In this document: piece by piece, positions 47,655-55,403 of the stretch
Position numbering within the stretch: the stretch's first letter is position 1
Layout of the letters: every line of letters begins with the position of its first letter
Source of the DNA: a virus
Virus record (IMG/VR): IMGVR_UViG_3300031957_001651
Span: 27,807 to 91,806 of that record
DNA length: 64,000 bases
Reading direction: 5' to 3' (one strand)
The notes under the pieces: generated by a model
The model's input: the letters and a program-made list of their open reading frames with translations, nothing else
Database searches by the model: none
Told to the model about the DNA's origin: nothing
Translations under genes and position numbers: made by a program

Positions 47655-48701
47655 ATGAAAGTTGGTATTATTGGTCTAGGTAGAATGGGTGAGGGTATGT
47701 CTCGCCGTATGATTAAAGCAGGCATTGAAGTTTGGGGTTATAGAAATAACTACGAGAAAGCATGTGAACAATACGAAGCAGGATATATCAGTGGGTGTGT
47801 AACTTCACTAGAGTATCTTGTACAAGCAGTTAAATCTGATGGTAAGCAATTCACTAGTGCTGGTAAAATTCCTGGCATCTTCCAACTTGTTATTCCTGCC
47901 GAATTAGTAGAGGAAACTATTAATGAATTATTACCATTTCTTAGTGATGGAGATATTATTATTGATCATGGCAATTCCAATTTTAAGGATTCAAGGAGGA
48001 GAGCACTCTACCTTGAGAAATTGGGCATCCAGTATATTGACTGTGGTACTAGTGGTGGTGTTTATGGTTTGGATCGTGGATTCTGTCTTATGGTTGGTGG
48101 TTCAACTACTGCAGTATCCGTCTGCTCTCCAATCTTTAATGCACTCAGTCCAGGTGTTGCCGCAGCTCTCAGAACAAATTCTGATGATTTCTTAAGACAG
48201 TCTGAAATGGGTTGGATGCATTGTGGTAATCCTGGAGCAGGACATTTTGTGAAGATGGTTCATAACGGTATTGAATATGGAATCATGCAAGCATACGCAG
48301 AAGGGTTTAATATCCTGCATGAAGCTAATGCTGGGGCAGTTTATGTTAAAGAGGGTGATGCTGAGGTGGCTCCGATGGAGAATCCAGAAGATTATCAATA
48401 TGATATTAACTGTGCTGAGGTTGCTGAGCTTTGGCGTAGGGGTAGCGTTGTTGGTAGTTGGTTACTCGATCTTACCGCTGATGTACTTAGCAGGGATCGA
48501 GAACTTAGCAAATTCGATGGGGGAGTATCAGACAGTGGTGAGGGTCGTTGGACGGTTCACGCTGCTGTGGATCTTGGTGTACCCGCTCCTGTCATCAGTA
48601 GTGCTTTGTTTGCGAGATTTGAGTCTCGCCGTTTGGGTGCTTTCACTGCCAAGGTTCTGAATGGTATGCGAGCAATGTTTGGAGGACACGATGTTCGATA
48701 G
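47655..48701 (+). CDS. gnd: 6-phosphogluconate dehydrogenase
   Basis: Oxidises 6-phosphogluconate to ribulose-5-phosphate with NADPH production, in the pentose phosphate pathway. It is a 348-residue short (YqeC-like) form. GIIGLGRMGEGMSRR binds NADP, DHGNSNFKDS and GTSGGVYGL bind substrate, and GAGHFVKMVHNGIEYG holds the catalytic Lys and His-Asn. With talC at 58.3 kb it would raise NADPH and ribose supply for deoxynucleotides. Confidence 0.95.
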   Translation: MKVGIIGLGRMGEGMSRRMIKAGIEVWGYRNNYEKACEQYEAGYISGCVTSLEYLVQAVKSDGKQFTSAGKIPGIFQLVIPAELVEETINELLPFLSDGDIIIDHGNSNFKDSRRRALYLEKLGIQYIDCGTSGGVYGLDRGFCLMVGGSTTAVSVCSPIFNALSPGVAAALRTNSDDFLRQSEMGWMHCGNPGAGHFVKMVHNGIEYGIMQAYAEGFNILHEANAGAVYVKEGDAEVAPMENPEDYQYDINCAEVAELWRRGSVVGSWLLDLTADVLSRDRELSKFDGGVSDSGEGRWTVHAAVDLGVPAPVISSALFARFESRRLGAFTAKVLNGMRAMFGGHDVR

Positions 48702-48867
48702 TCCAGAAGCACCAACAGATGAATTAGTTGATAAATGGGGGTTTACAATTAAACCATCTATTAGTGATGATGAATTGATTCTTCGATGTTTAAGGAATGC
48801 TCCATGTGGATCTGATAAAAAACAGGCAATGAAGTTAATTAAAATCTACGAGGAAAAAATTCAATGA
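48691..48867 (+). CDS. small protein with KWGF motif
   Basis: A 58-residue protein. VDKWGFTIKPS near the N-terminus resembles IEKWGFDIEPP of the 49496 protein. GGAGG five bases before the ATG at 48691 decides the start, inside the end of gnd. Function unknown. Confidence 0.7.
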   Translation: MFDSPEAPTDELVDKWGFTIKPSISDDELILRCLRNAPCGSDKKQAMKLIKIYEEKIQ

Positions 48868-48995
48868 CTTTAGCACATGTCCTACTTTTCGGATCACTAC
48901 CCTTTATATGTGCCACCGCATATTTCGGGTACAGAAAAGGTGAAAATAACTATTATGAAACCGACGCCTACACAGGAAATGGAACAGCGCATTAG
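48864..48995 (+). CDS. 43-residue membrane protein
   Basis: MTLAHVLLFGSLPFICATAY is a single membrane helix followed by a polar tail rich in Tyr and Asn. It starts in an ATGA overlap with the preceding stop. First of several tiny membrane proteins in this stretch. Confidence 0.52.
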   Translation: MTLAHVLLFGSLPFICATAYFGYRKGENNYYETDAYTGNGTAH

Positions 48996-49185
48996 AATGA
49001 GGTTTGCGTTTGCCATGTCTTCTTTTGGTAGAATGTTTAAACCATCTGGTATCACTATAGAAATGAGAGATATATGTAGAGAGTGGTCTGAAGATGTTGA
49101 TGAAGTACCACCAAGAACAGATTTATATCAGGTGGACCGTTACTTTCTGGATCTTTGGAAAGGTAGAAACGAGTTAACCCAATGA
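48955..49185 (+). CDS. small hypothetical protein
   Basis: A 76-residue protein (MKPTPTQEMEQRIRMRFAF...) with a charged C-terminus, whose ATG lies inside the preceding tiny gene. The frame is open farther upstream to 48877, but the first part of that extension looks non-coding. It ends in an ATGA overlap. Confidence 0.62.
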   Translation: MKPTPTQEMEQRIRMRFAFAMSSFGRMFKPSGITIEMRDICREWSEDVDEVPPRTDLYQVDRYFLDLWKGRNELTQ

Positions 49186-49271
49186 CGAATATTATTTTTG
49201 CTGGACTACTTTTAATATGTTGTGTACTATTAGGTATTTGCTGGAGTTTAGGATATGCATATTCAATCTGA
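49182..49271 (+). CDS. 29-residue membrane protein
   Basis: One hydrophobic helix (IIFAGLLLICCVLLGICWSL) with three Cys. It starts in an ATGA overlap with the previous gene and overlaps the next by 17 bases. Unknown function. Confidence 0.5.
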   Translation: MTNIIFAGLLLICCVLLGICWSLGYAYSI

Positions 49272-49341
49272 ATTTGTGATCATTGGTATCTATTGCTTCT
49301 TTGGATTATTTTTATTCATCCTATCAATCATATCAGAATAA
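49255..49341 (+). CDS. 28-residue membrane protein
   Basis: One hydrophobic helix (FVIIGIYCFFGLFLFILSII). It starts inside the preceding tiny gene and shares its last base with the next ATG. Confidence 0.48.
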   Translation: MHIQSEFVIIGIYCFFGLFLFILSIISE

Positions 49342-49499
49342 TGCTATTAGAATTTGCTAGATTTTGTGGAAGGACATTAAACAATCCATATGCATGTGGA
49401 TTTATGGCATGGTGCCTAGTCTTCGTTCCCATTTTGGGTATGTGGGCAGTCCATAAATATGGATGGCAACATTGGGAACCTTTTAAAGATCATAAATGA
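49341..49499 (+). CDS. 52-residue membrane protein
   Basis: A small protein with one membrane helix (GFMAWCLVFVPILGMWAV) and an aromatic, His-containing tail (KYGWQHWEPF). The ATG overlaps the previous stop. Unknown function. Confidence 0.6.
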   Translation: MLLEFARFCGRTLNNPYACGFMAWCLVFVPILGMWAVHKYGWQHWEPFKDHK

Positions 49500-49732
49500 C
49501 CAAATTAATTGAAAAGTGGGGTTTTGATATTGAACCACCAGACTATGTAACTAAATCTGAAGTACAGGAGATGATTGATGATGCCATACGAAAACATAAT
49601 CGTAATGCTTCGATTATTTCAATGTGTGTTGGTTGGGTTGTTCTCGCACTTTTTGCTGAGGGTCTCCTTCGACTCATTGGAGTAATTCCACCTTTGCTAC
49701 CATGGTTAAAAATTGATTTAGTGTGTTCATAA
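49496..49732 (+). CDS. small membrane protein with KWGF motif
   Basis: A 78-residue protein: soluble N-terminus with IEKWGFDIEPP, a charged helix, then a membrane segment (ISMCVGWVVLALFAEGLLRLIGVI). The N-terminal motif is shared with the soluble 48691 protein. Coupled to the previous gene by an ATGA overlap. Confidence 0.68.
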   Translation: MTKLIEKWGFDIEPPDYVTKSEVQEMIDDAIRKHNRNASIISMCVGWVVLALFAEGLLRLIGVIPPLLPWLKIDLVCS

Positions 49733-49735
49733 ATA
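49728..49735 (+). promoter_or_regulatory. late promoter CATAAATA
   Basis: CATAAATA overlaps the preceding stop and lies 40 bases before the ATG at 49776; seven of eight bases match the T4 motif. Confidence 0.55.
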
Positions 49736-49775
49736 TAGATTGCAGCACTATGAACTTTAAAACCTTTCCATAAAA

Positions 49776-49967
49776 ATGAATACGGAACCAGACTACATTG
49801 TAGATTTAAGAATAGAAGATATACGTCTCTTACATCATTGTGTAATAAAGAGAATAGAGATGTGGGAAGGATCTCCTGCTCGTCCACCAGAAGAACAAGA
49901 GCACCTATGGGTAATGAGAGATTCTCTCTATCGAATGATGTTAGATTATCAATTTAACGAACTATGA
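49776..49967 (+). CDS. small hypothetical protein
   Basis: A 63-residue soluble protein (MNTEPDYIVDLRIEDIRLL...) with a helical, Glu/Arg-rich body. It follows a late promoter and is coupled to the next gene by an ATGA overlap. Unknown function. Confidence 0.7.
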   Translation: MNTEPDYIVDLRIEDIRLLHHCVIKRIEMWEGSPARPPEEQEHLWVMRDSLYRMMLDYQFNEL

Positions 49968-50173
49968 ATCCACTAATTTTAATCGGTTGCTTCACCCCAC
50001 TGGTTACAATTTTTATAGTAATGAAACTTGCCGTGTGGGTATCTGCAGTTAATACAGAAAACTCTTATGTCGGAAAAGAACCCTTTAGAAAACGAGGACC
50101 CTTCGTGGCAGATGCATATGCAGACGTTGATGAAGAGGAAGAGGAATATGGAGATCGCACAGATTATCGATGA
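49964..50173 (+). CDS. small membrane protein with acidic tail
   Basis: A 69-residue protein with an N-terminal membrane helix (LILIGCFTPLVTIFIVMKLAV) and an acidic C-terminus (DVDEEEEEYGD). Its last bases contain the ribosome site of the next gene. Confidence 0.65.
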   Translation: MNPLILIGCFTPLVTIFIVMKLAVWVSAVNTENSYVGKEPFRKRGPFVADAYADVDEEEEEYGDRTDYR

Positions 50174-50294
50174 AGCGATTAACGAGTACTATTCGCTTCA
50201 TGGCAAACCTGTTCCAAACTGGAGATATATAAAGGACTCCGATTGGTGGATAGAATATTTAAAAAGTTTAGGAATGAATCCGAGGAACCCATGA
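50148..50294 (+). CDS. small hypothetical protein
   Basis: A 48-residue protein (MEIAQIIDEAINEYYSLHG...) rich in Tyr and Trp. GAGGAA five bases before the ATG at 50148 decides the start, within the previous gene. Unknown function. Confidence 0.65.
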   Translation: MEIAQIIDEAINEYYSLHGKPVPNWRYIKDSDWWIEYLKSLGMNPRNP

Positions 50295-50467
50295 ATTTTG
50301 AACTTACTATGGAGGATTATGCAATTATCCTCAATGCACTACACTACTATAAGAAAGTAGAGAAGAGAGGTAACTTTAAACAATATAATGAAGAACGTGT
50401 AAATAAGTTGAGAGATAAGATGGCATATCAACTAATACCATCTCCAAAGAGTGGTAATAGATTATGA
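50291..50467 (+). CDS. small hypothetical protein
   Basis: A 58-residue basic helical protein (MNFELTMEDYAIILNALHYYKK...) that begins in an ATGA overlap after GAGG. Similar short helical proteins are frequent in cyanophages; function unknown. Confidence 0.68.
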   Translation: MNFELTMEDYAIILNALHYYKKVEKRGNFKQYNEERVNKLRDKMAYQLIPSPKSGNRL

Positions 50468-50541
50468 GTGCTGTATTTGTATTTGGATTTGTTTTACTAC
50501 TAACGATAGGAATGGAACTTACTTGGCCTGTTAAGAAATGA
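50464..50541 (+). CDS. 25-residue membrane protein
   Basis: MSAVFVFGFVLLLTIGMEL plus a short polar end: one membrane helix. It overlaps both neighbours by four bases, which supports translation. Confidence 0.48.
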   Translation: MSAVFVFGFVLLLTIGMELTWPVKK

Positions 50542-50735
50542 ATTTATTATTGCGTCCTCTCGATAACGTTACCGACCCTGTGTGGTCAGTGATCTTTATG
50601 GTATTCCTTGCTGTCGCAGGAGCATTCTATTGTATCTACTATATACTAGGAATAGCATTTGCAGAGTTAGAAGATGGGAGCAATGACACCACCGAGCAGG
50701 AAGAGCTGCTACAACTTCCGAGTGACGGAGATTAA
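50538..50735 (+). CDS. small membrane protein
   Basis: A 65-residue protein with one membrane helix (VWSVIFMVFLAVAGAFYCIYYILGI) and an acidic tail. Its last 62 bases overlap the nuclease gene in another frame. Unknown function. Confidence 0.65.
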   Translation: MNLLLRPLDNVTDPVWSVIFMVFLAVAGAFYCIYYILGIAFAELEDGSNDTTEQEELLQLPSDGD

Positions 50736-51135
50736 TCGTGTTCTTGATGGTGACACTATTGACGTTACAATTGATCTCGGGTTTGATCTATACAAGAAAG
50801 AAAGAGTTAGAGTTGCAGGAGTTGATACGCCAGAGAAAAGGACGAAGAACTTAGAGGAGAAAGCACTTGGAATCGACGCAACAAACTGGCTCAAAGAGAA
50901 ACTCGAAGGCACGTTGGCTGGTGATGATGAGTTGTCTGTTAGGACTGAACTTGTTGGTGGCACTGGGAAATACGGGCGTCTTCTGGGTTGGCTTTACATT
51001 GGGGACGACAGTGTGTCCCTTAACGAGCAAATGATTGAAGAAGGATATGCACATGCATACGATGGTGGCACCAAGGATATGAATTTAGAAGCACTTCGTG
51101 AAATTCGTAGAGCACATGGGACACTTGTGGAATGA
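50674..51135 (+). CDS. staphylococcal nuclease-like (thermonuclease) protein
   Basis: A 153-residue SNase-fold nuclease. VLDGDTIDVTIDLGF and RVRVAGVDTPE match the Ca and phosphate site; KYGRLLGWLYIG and LNEQMIEEGYAHAYDGG complete the family pattern. It lacks a signal peptide, so it would act inside the cell, perhaps on host DNA or RNA. The ATG at 50674 or 50683 may start it. It overlaps the next gene by four bases. Confidence 0.9.
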   Translation: MGAMTPPSRKSCYNFRVTEINRVLDGDTIDVTIDLGFDLYKKERVRVAGVDTPEKRTKNLEEKALGIDATNWLKEKLEGTLAGDDELSVRTELVGGTGKYGRLLGWLYIGDDSVSLNEQMIEEGYAHAYDGGTKDMNLEALREIRRAHGTLVE

Positions 51136-51869
51136 GAGTATTAAGTATTGACTTGGATTATTGTATGTCAGATGAATGCGATGAGTATGAATCTGATTTT
51201 GACTCTGATAATCCTTTTGCAAAGTGGGATGTATGGTCTCAAGAAACTGGTATGTGTGACGGTGAGATTCCGATAAAACCTGCTAGAGTTTTAGAGTGTC
51301 TAGATATTTTTAAAGAAGCACTGAAGTATTGTGATGACGTTGAATTTGGATATGAGCACGATGCTATTTTATACAGATTAGAATCTGAGTATGATATTGA
51401 TATCATTAACTATGATCATCATAGTGATGTCTTGAATGGTGGTGGATTTGAAGGAGTAACCCAGGAATATGAATATAAAACCTTGAAAGATTTTGATAAT
51501 GTTTGTGAGGGTAATTGGGTTGGTTGGTTGGATGCAAAAAATAAATTAAGAAACTATACTTGGGTCAATGATAGAGAAGAAGGTTTTGATTCAACTGAAC
51601 CAGTAGAAGCATTTAGAAGGGAACTTTTGGGAGAGAGATATGAGAATATCTATCATGAAGATTTTAAATTAGATAGTTATAAATTTGATTACATTTTTAT
51701 ATGCCTATCTCCTTCATATATCCCAAAATCTCATTGGAAATATTTTAAAGTATTCATGAATGAGTATAAATTTACTAAACTAAAACAACCCAAGATGATT
51801 ACTAGAAAGTTTGAAATTGATGCTAGATATAGACTTTTGAATAAATACTTAGACACATGTAATAGGTAA
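51132..51869 (+). CDS. hypothetical protein, weakly UPF0489/arginase-like
   Basis: A 245-residue acidic protein. LSIDLDYCMSDE at the start, INYDHHSDVLNGGG in the middle and FICLSPSYIPKSHW toward the end recall the metal-binding Asp/His segments of the UPF0489/arginase-deacetylase group, though the match is weak and I cannot place all ligands. It is coupled to the nuclease gene by four bases. No substrate can be proposed. Confidence 0.6.
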   Translation: MRVLSIDLDYCMSDECDEYESDFDSDNPFAKWDVWSQETGMCDGEIPIKPARVLECLDIFKEALKYCDDVEFGYEHDAILYRLESEYDIDIINYDHHSDVLNGGGFEGVTQEYEYKTLKDFDNVCEGNWVGWLDAKNKLRNYTWVNDREEGFDSTEPVEAFRRELLGERYENIYHEDFKLDSYKFDYIFICLSPSYIPKSHWKYFKVFMNEYKFTKLKQPKMITRKFEIDARYRLLNKYLDTCNR

Positions 51870-52094
51870 ATGCAAAAAGTAATTAATGTTATTGCTCTCC
51901 TTTCTGGATTGACATCACTTGCGGTCATTAGTGGAAGTGCTTATATTCTTATAAACCAAGAAGAATGGAAAGAGCAAGCACAAGAGAAACTTGCTGAAGT
52001 AATTGCTGAGGGTATTACTGGTGCTCTTCCTGGTCTGATGGAAGGTTCTATGCCCGAATTGCCTACGACTACAGGTCCCGAATTACCATTTTAA
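51870..52094 (+). CDS. small membrane protein
   Basis: A 74-residue protein with an N-terminal membrane helix (VIALLSGLTSLAVISGSAYILI), a charged helix and a Pro/Thr-rich end. It starts directly after the preceding stop, and a paired membrane protein gene follows. Unknown function. Confidence 0.75.
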   Translation: MQKVINVIALLSGLTSLAVISGSAYILINQEEWKEQAQEKLAEVIAEGITGALPGLMEGSMPELPTTTGPELPF

Positions 52095-52096
52095 TC

Positions 52097-52723
52097 ATGA
52101 TAAATTCTAAGAAATCGACCGAGCAAGTTACCGAGCATGTACAGAGCAAGTCACCAGTCAAAGTGATTGCTCTTGCTTTAGGATCTGCATTTGCTTTAGC
52201 ACATTTAGGTTTACTTGGTTATGTAATTAACAGACCAGAAGAACCAAAACTTCCTCAAGTTCCTACTATTAACATTCCTAGGGGAGATTATTCTTCCTAT
52301 ACAATTAAAGCAGGTAAGGATGGATATGAAATTGAGTATCGTGCAAATGATCCTGCTATCTTAGAATCACAGAGGTCATTATCTTCTGATAGTACCAAGA
52401 AAGGATTCTTCGGTGGTGGTAGTGAGAGTCGTCGTGAATGGAGACGTGACCAGTTCACTATGGATGGCACTAGAAATCTAGGAGGTGCCACATTAGATGG
52501 CGAGGGAAAGTCTGCAAAAGACATCGAGTGTATCGTGGCGGACGCTGGAGCACGGACACAAGGTGCCATGGCAGGTAGTGCTATTGCTGCTGGAGTTGCT
52601 GTTCCTGCCCTTGCTAGTATTCCATATGTCGGATGGTTAGCAGGTGGATGGGCACTATTGCTAGGACAAAAAGCAGGATCGTCACTTGGTTCTCAAGTTG
52701 GGTCAGTATTTAATGACTGTTAA
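52097..52723 (+). CDS. membrane-anchored hypothetical protein
   Basis: A 208-residue protein: a cytoplasmic N-terminus, a membrane helix near residues 24-44 (IALALGSAFALAHLGLLGYVI), a polar Ser/Gly-rich middle with two Cys, and a Gly/Ala-rich hydrophobic region near 155-195 (AMAGSAIAAGVAVPALASIPYVGWLAGG) resembling glycine-zipper channel or toxin segments. No function recognised. Confidence 0.75.
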   Translation: MINSKKSTEQVTEHVQSKSPVKVIALALGSAFALAHLGLLGYVINRPEEPKLPQVPTINIPRGDYSSYTIKAGKDGYEIEYRANDPAILESQRSLSSDSTKKGFFGGGSESRREWRRDQFTMDGTRNLGGATLDGEGKSAKDIECIVADAGARTQGAMAGSAIAAGVAVPALASIPYVGWLAGGWALLLGQKAGSSLGSQVGSVFNDC

Positions 52724-52778
52724 ACTGAGAATTGTATGAAAATTGTTAAATAGGTATAGTTATTATACTAAATTAATT

Positions 52779-52898
52779 ATGTCTACATCATCAACACCTT
52801 ATAAGAAGCAACAAAAGAAAGAAGCAACTGAAACATTTTTCCTGTATGTATTCTTTCATTCTATTTTGACAGGAATTTTTAAAATATTTGAAGACTAA
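52779..52898 (+). CDS. 39-residue protein
   Basis: A Lys/Gln-rich N-terminus followed by a hydrophobic helix (TFFLYVFFHSILTGIFKIF). It shares one base with the next ATG. A TATACT at 52764 may be a -10 element but lacks a good -35. Confidence 0.5.
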   Translation: MSTSSTPYKKQQKKEATETFFLYVFFHSILTGIFKIFED

Positions 52899-53707
52899 TG
52901 CCTGAGATACCCATCATTACAGGTGGTGATATTAGTATTAAAGATATTCAAATTAATACTATACCCACCTATGACTTTAATAACACTTCAACATCTATAC
53001 CACTAGCAGCTCCAGTAGTTGTAAACATTGGTGTGCCTGTGGTTAACATTCCAGGATGTGTTGAGGCGACTGAAACTAATAGTGCTAAAAATAATCAATT
53101 AAGAGAGGACGATCCTAATGGTGTGGTTACGTTTTGCGATTCTGGTGTTCCCAATTTTAATCCTCTTTCTTTTGAACCAAACCAGATGATTAGGACTGGT
53201 CCACCAAAAGTGGATACTAGATCACCAGATACACCAACACCACCTGAAGTTAAACCACCACAAACAAAACAACCTGTTGTTAGTGCTGTAGTAGAATGTC
53301 CTACACCAGTGCAAAAGGCACAAGAACCTGTAGGAACAGTAGTAGAAGGATTAAGAAAGAAAGTTACTCGTTACGAACTCATTGATACTACATGTGTTCA
53401 GATAACAGAACCAGTAGCACTTCCTACACAAATACTTGCTGGTCTACCTAGTGGTGGACAGGTAATGCAGGTGGGTGGTATTGCTGTCATTGCTACATCA
53501 TCAGCACTATTAGCAAAACCGCTGGCAGACATACTATTGAAAGCAGTCAAACCAGCGGTTAAGAAAGTTATGAAAAAGATTGCTAAAATAAGAGGAAAGA
53601 AACCTCCTATCTTGTCGTCAGGGGAGCGCCGAGCAGAGCAGCGTCAGATGAATCATGCAGTGAAGGCATTGCGTTCTGTGTTTCCGAGACGGAAGAAGAA
53701 ACCTTAG
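52898..53707 (+). CDS. Pro-rich hypothetical protein with basic tail
   Basis: A 269-residue protein. The first half is Pro/Thr/Val-rich, with PDTPTPPEVKPPQTKQP in the centre and four Cys, and a hydrophobic segment near 200-225 (GGIAVIATSSALLAKPLADILL) precedes a strongly basic C-terminus (KKVMKKIAKIRGKK ... RRKKKP). It may be structural. Its last 101 bases are antisense to the end of the minus-strand gene at 53607. Confidence 0.72.
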   Translation: MPEIPIITGGDISIKDIQINTIPTYDFNNTSTSIPLAAPVVVNIGVPVVNIPGCVEATETNSAKNNQLREDDPNGVVTFCDSGVPNFNPLSFEPNQMIRTGPPKVDTRSPDTPTPPEVKPPQTKQPVVSAVVECPTPVQKAQEPVGTVVEGLRKKVTRYELIDTTCVQITEPVALPTQILAGLPSGGQVMQVGGIAVIATSSALLAKPLADILLKAVKPAVKKVMKKIAKIRGKKPPILSSGERRAEQRQMNHAVKALRSVFPRRKKKP

Positions 53708-54518
53708 GAATCTCATGATAGTGTGGATGCTTATGTCCTGGTGGATTGTTTACCACAACATCAGCACACACTTTATAGTAAGGACTCTTAGGGTGGAATT
53801 GAATTCCTTTTAATTTTAACTCACCACAATTTTTAAGTCTGGCTATCTCAAAGTCTAATCTTTTATTGGCAACTAACTGACTAGTCAATTCAATCTGTGT
53901 AGTTGCTGCTTGTTTACAGAGATCTTGTAATTTTTTATCTGTAGGTGTGCTCCATGTCATAGAGAAACCTAAACCCAAACTATAGTTATCTTTCTGTCCT
54001 GTTCTAGTTTTTTTAGTGAACAAGACATCACCAGGATTATCTAAGATGCCATCTCCAATTGGATTCCCGTCACCATCAAAGGCACCAAAGTTATCGGTAA
54101 CATCATATACTGGGTCGTCATAATAATCTTCGTATGGTTTAGAAGCAGATACACTTCCTGTTACATACGGTGTGAAATTGCGAGTGGGACCCTGACACTG
54201 TATACCACCTCCGTATGTGTTTGTAATGTATGGTCCCTGAAGGACTTGTATAGCCTGGTTTGTAACGGAGCCTGAAGAGTTAGCAACAGGATTAGCAGTA
54301 GCAGACACACCACCAACAGTTTCAGCATAAGAAGGATTAGCAAATAATAATGTTATTGAGAGAAGATACTTGTTGTATCGGTGAAACTTTCGACCTCGGT
54401 CACTCTTTGGATAATTGTTTGATTGCTTAAACCAGGTCCTCGATAAGTTTCTGTAAACTGAAATGCTGCTCCTGGTACTGTTTGTGTGAATTGAGGTTTG
54501 CTTGTTACTCCCGTCCAT
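53607..54518 (-). CDS. exported hypothetical protein, start uncertain
   Basis: A reading frame of 303 codons from the only upstream ATG (54518). The biologically sensible N-terminus is a signal peptide near residues 50-65 (KYLLSITLLFANPSYA, cleaved before ETV), close to 54380, but no ATG, GTG or TTG is next to it; the first 45 residues look like an out-of-frame shadow of the neighbouring gene. The mature protein has a Gly/Asp-rich middle and a His-rich end (HKHPHYHEIP). Proteins like this in cyanophages are probably virion- or envelope-associated. Confidence 0.65.
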   Translation of the reverse strand: MDGSNKQTSIHTNSTRSSISVYRNLSRTWFKQSNNYPKSDRGRKFHRYNKYLLSITLLFANPSYAETVGGVSATANPVANSSGSVTNQAIQVLQGPYITNTYGGGIQCQGPTRNFTPYVTGSVSASKPYEDYYDDPVYDVTDNFGAFDGDGNPIGDGILDNPGDVLFTKKTRTGQKDNYSLGLGFSMTWSTPTDKKLQDLCKQAATTQIELTSQLVANKRLDFEIARLKNCGELKLKGIQFHPKSPYYKVCADVVVNNPPGHKHPHYHEIPKVSSSVSETQNAMPSLHDSSDAALLGAPLTTR

Positions 54519-54820
54519 GATGAAGTCACTCCATTAATAGTTACATTTGTAGCACCTGTTCCTGGTGAAAGGTTTCCAGATGCTGATACACCAGAACCAG
54601 TAGCAGAATACTGGTATCCAGTGTTATAATCCATCGAATTGATAGTCTCTGTTATCTTTTGTGTTGTCTCAGTCCTGCTCGTCATTGAGCCCTGTGTGAA
54701 GTTTGGGACCACTGGAACTGCTTTTGCTTGCCCAAAAGACATCACAATGAGAACAACAACGGCAAAAAGAGGTGCCTTTACAATTTGAGCAACGACATCC
54801 TCTTTGATTAGGAAATCCAT
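54353..54820 (-). CDS. exported Thr/Ser-rich protein
   Basis: A 155-residue protein with a signal peptide (IVKAPLFAVVVLIVMSFGQAKA, cleaved before VPVV) and a Thr/Gly/Ser/Asn-rich beta-type mature part with no Cys. It is the middle gene of the minus-strand group, 15 bases after the 54836 gene. Possibly a fibre-like or envelope protein; function unknown. Confidence 0.75.
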   Translation of the reverse strand: MDFLIKEDVVAQIVKAPLFAVVVLIVMSFGQAKAVPVVPNFTQGSMTSRTETTQKITETINSMDYNTGYQYSATGSGVSASGNLSPGTGATNVTINGVTSSWTGVTSKPQFTQTVPGAAFQFTETYRGPGLSNQTIIQRVTEVESFTDTTSIFSQ

Positions 54821-54835
54821 AATTAAGATTCTCCA

Positions 54836-55330
54836 TTAGTCTATTATAGTGATCTCAGAGACGAATTGTCCTGTTGCACTACTGCCAGCTCCACCAGCCG
54901 TCACGGTAAGAAGACCTGCAGAAGTTACAGTACCTGCTAGAGTTCCAGCAGTTCCAGCAGTGTAAGAAGTTACATTACTGAAGTTAGGTACTGCACCTAC
55001 AGTAGGAGCAGCAGCTGGGACTGCATCACCTTGAGTATATGACTGACTGAATGAGAAAGCAGATTCTGCAGTTCCTTGGACTGCTTCAATAGTACCAGGA
55101 GAATAAATTCCACTAGTAATGGTGCCAGTAGAAACAGCATCTGCAGTGGTGCCGTCAGTAGTACCAATGTTTGTTCCCGAGATACTAAATGAGGAACCAA
55201 TTCTTGTTGCTTGTGTCCGAGCAGCATCAACAGTAAGTTGTACACTGGAAGAATGTTTTGATACAAGTCCGCCTGCATTTGCTGCACTTGCGGCCATCAG
55301 TAACATAATGATAGGAAGGAATCTCTTCAT
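54836..55330 (-). CDS. exported Ala/Thr/Gly-rich protein
   Basis: A 164-residue protein with a signal peptide (MKRFLPIIMLLMAASAANA, cleaved before GGLV) and a low-complexity, beta-prone mature part without Cys. It is the first minus-strand gene, 23 bases downstream of a minus-strand late promoter. A Sec signal on a late phage protein suggests action at the host envelope; the exact role is unknown. Confidence 0.78.
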   Translation of the reverse strand: MKRFLPIIMLLMAASAANAGGLVSKHSSSVQLTVDAARTQATRIGSSFSISGTNIGTTDGTTADAVSTGTITSGIYSPGTIEAVQGTAESAFSFSQSYTQGDAVPAAAPTVGAVPNFSNVTSYTAGTAGTLAGTVTSAGLLTVTAGGAGSSATGQFVSEITIID

Positions 55331-55352
55331 ATTCGTTCTGATTAAGTAATTT

Positions 55353-55359
55353 TATTTAG
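55353..55359 (-). promoter_or_regulatory. late promoter CTAAATA (minus strand)
   Basis: Reads CTAAATA on the minus strand, 23 bases before the ATG at 55330. It would drive the three exported-protein genes. Confidence 0.65.
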
Positions 55360-55373
55360 TCATGTAAGAGGGC

Positions 55374-55403
55374 TTGACAGAAAGCGGGGTTCACTGTTAT
55401 ACT
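55374..55403 (+). promoter_or_regulatory. sigma-70 promoter TTGACA-N18-TATACT
   Basis: A perfect -35 and a five-of-six -10 with an 18-base spacer upstream of psbA. The last two bases of the -10 are the first two of the late promoter CTAAATA at 55402. Confidence 0.78.
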
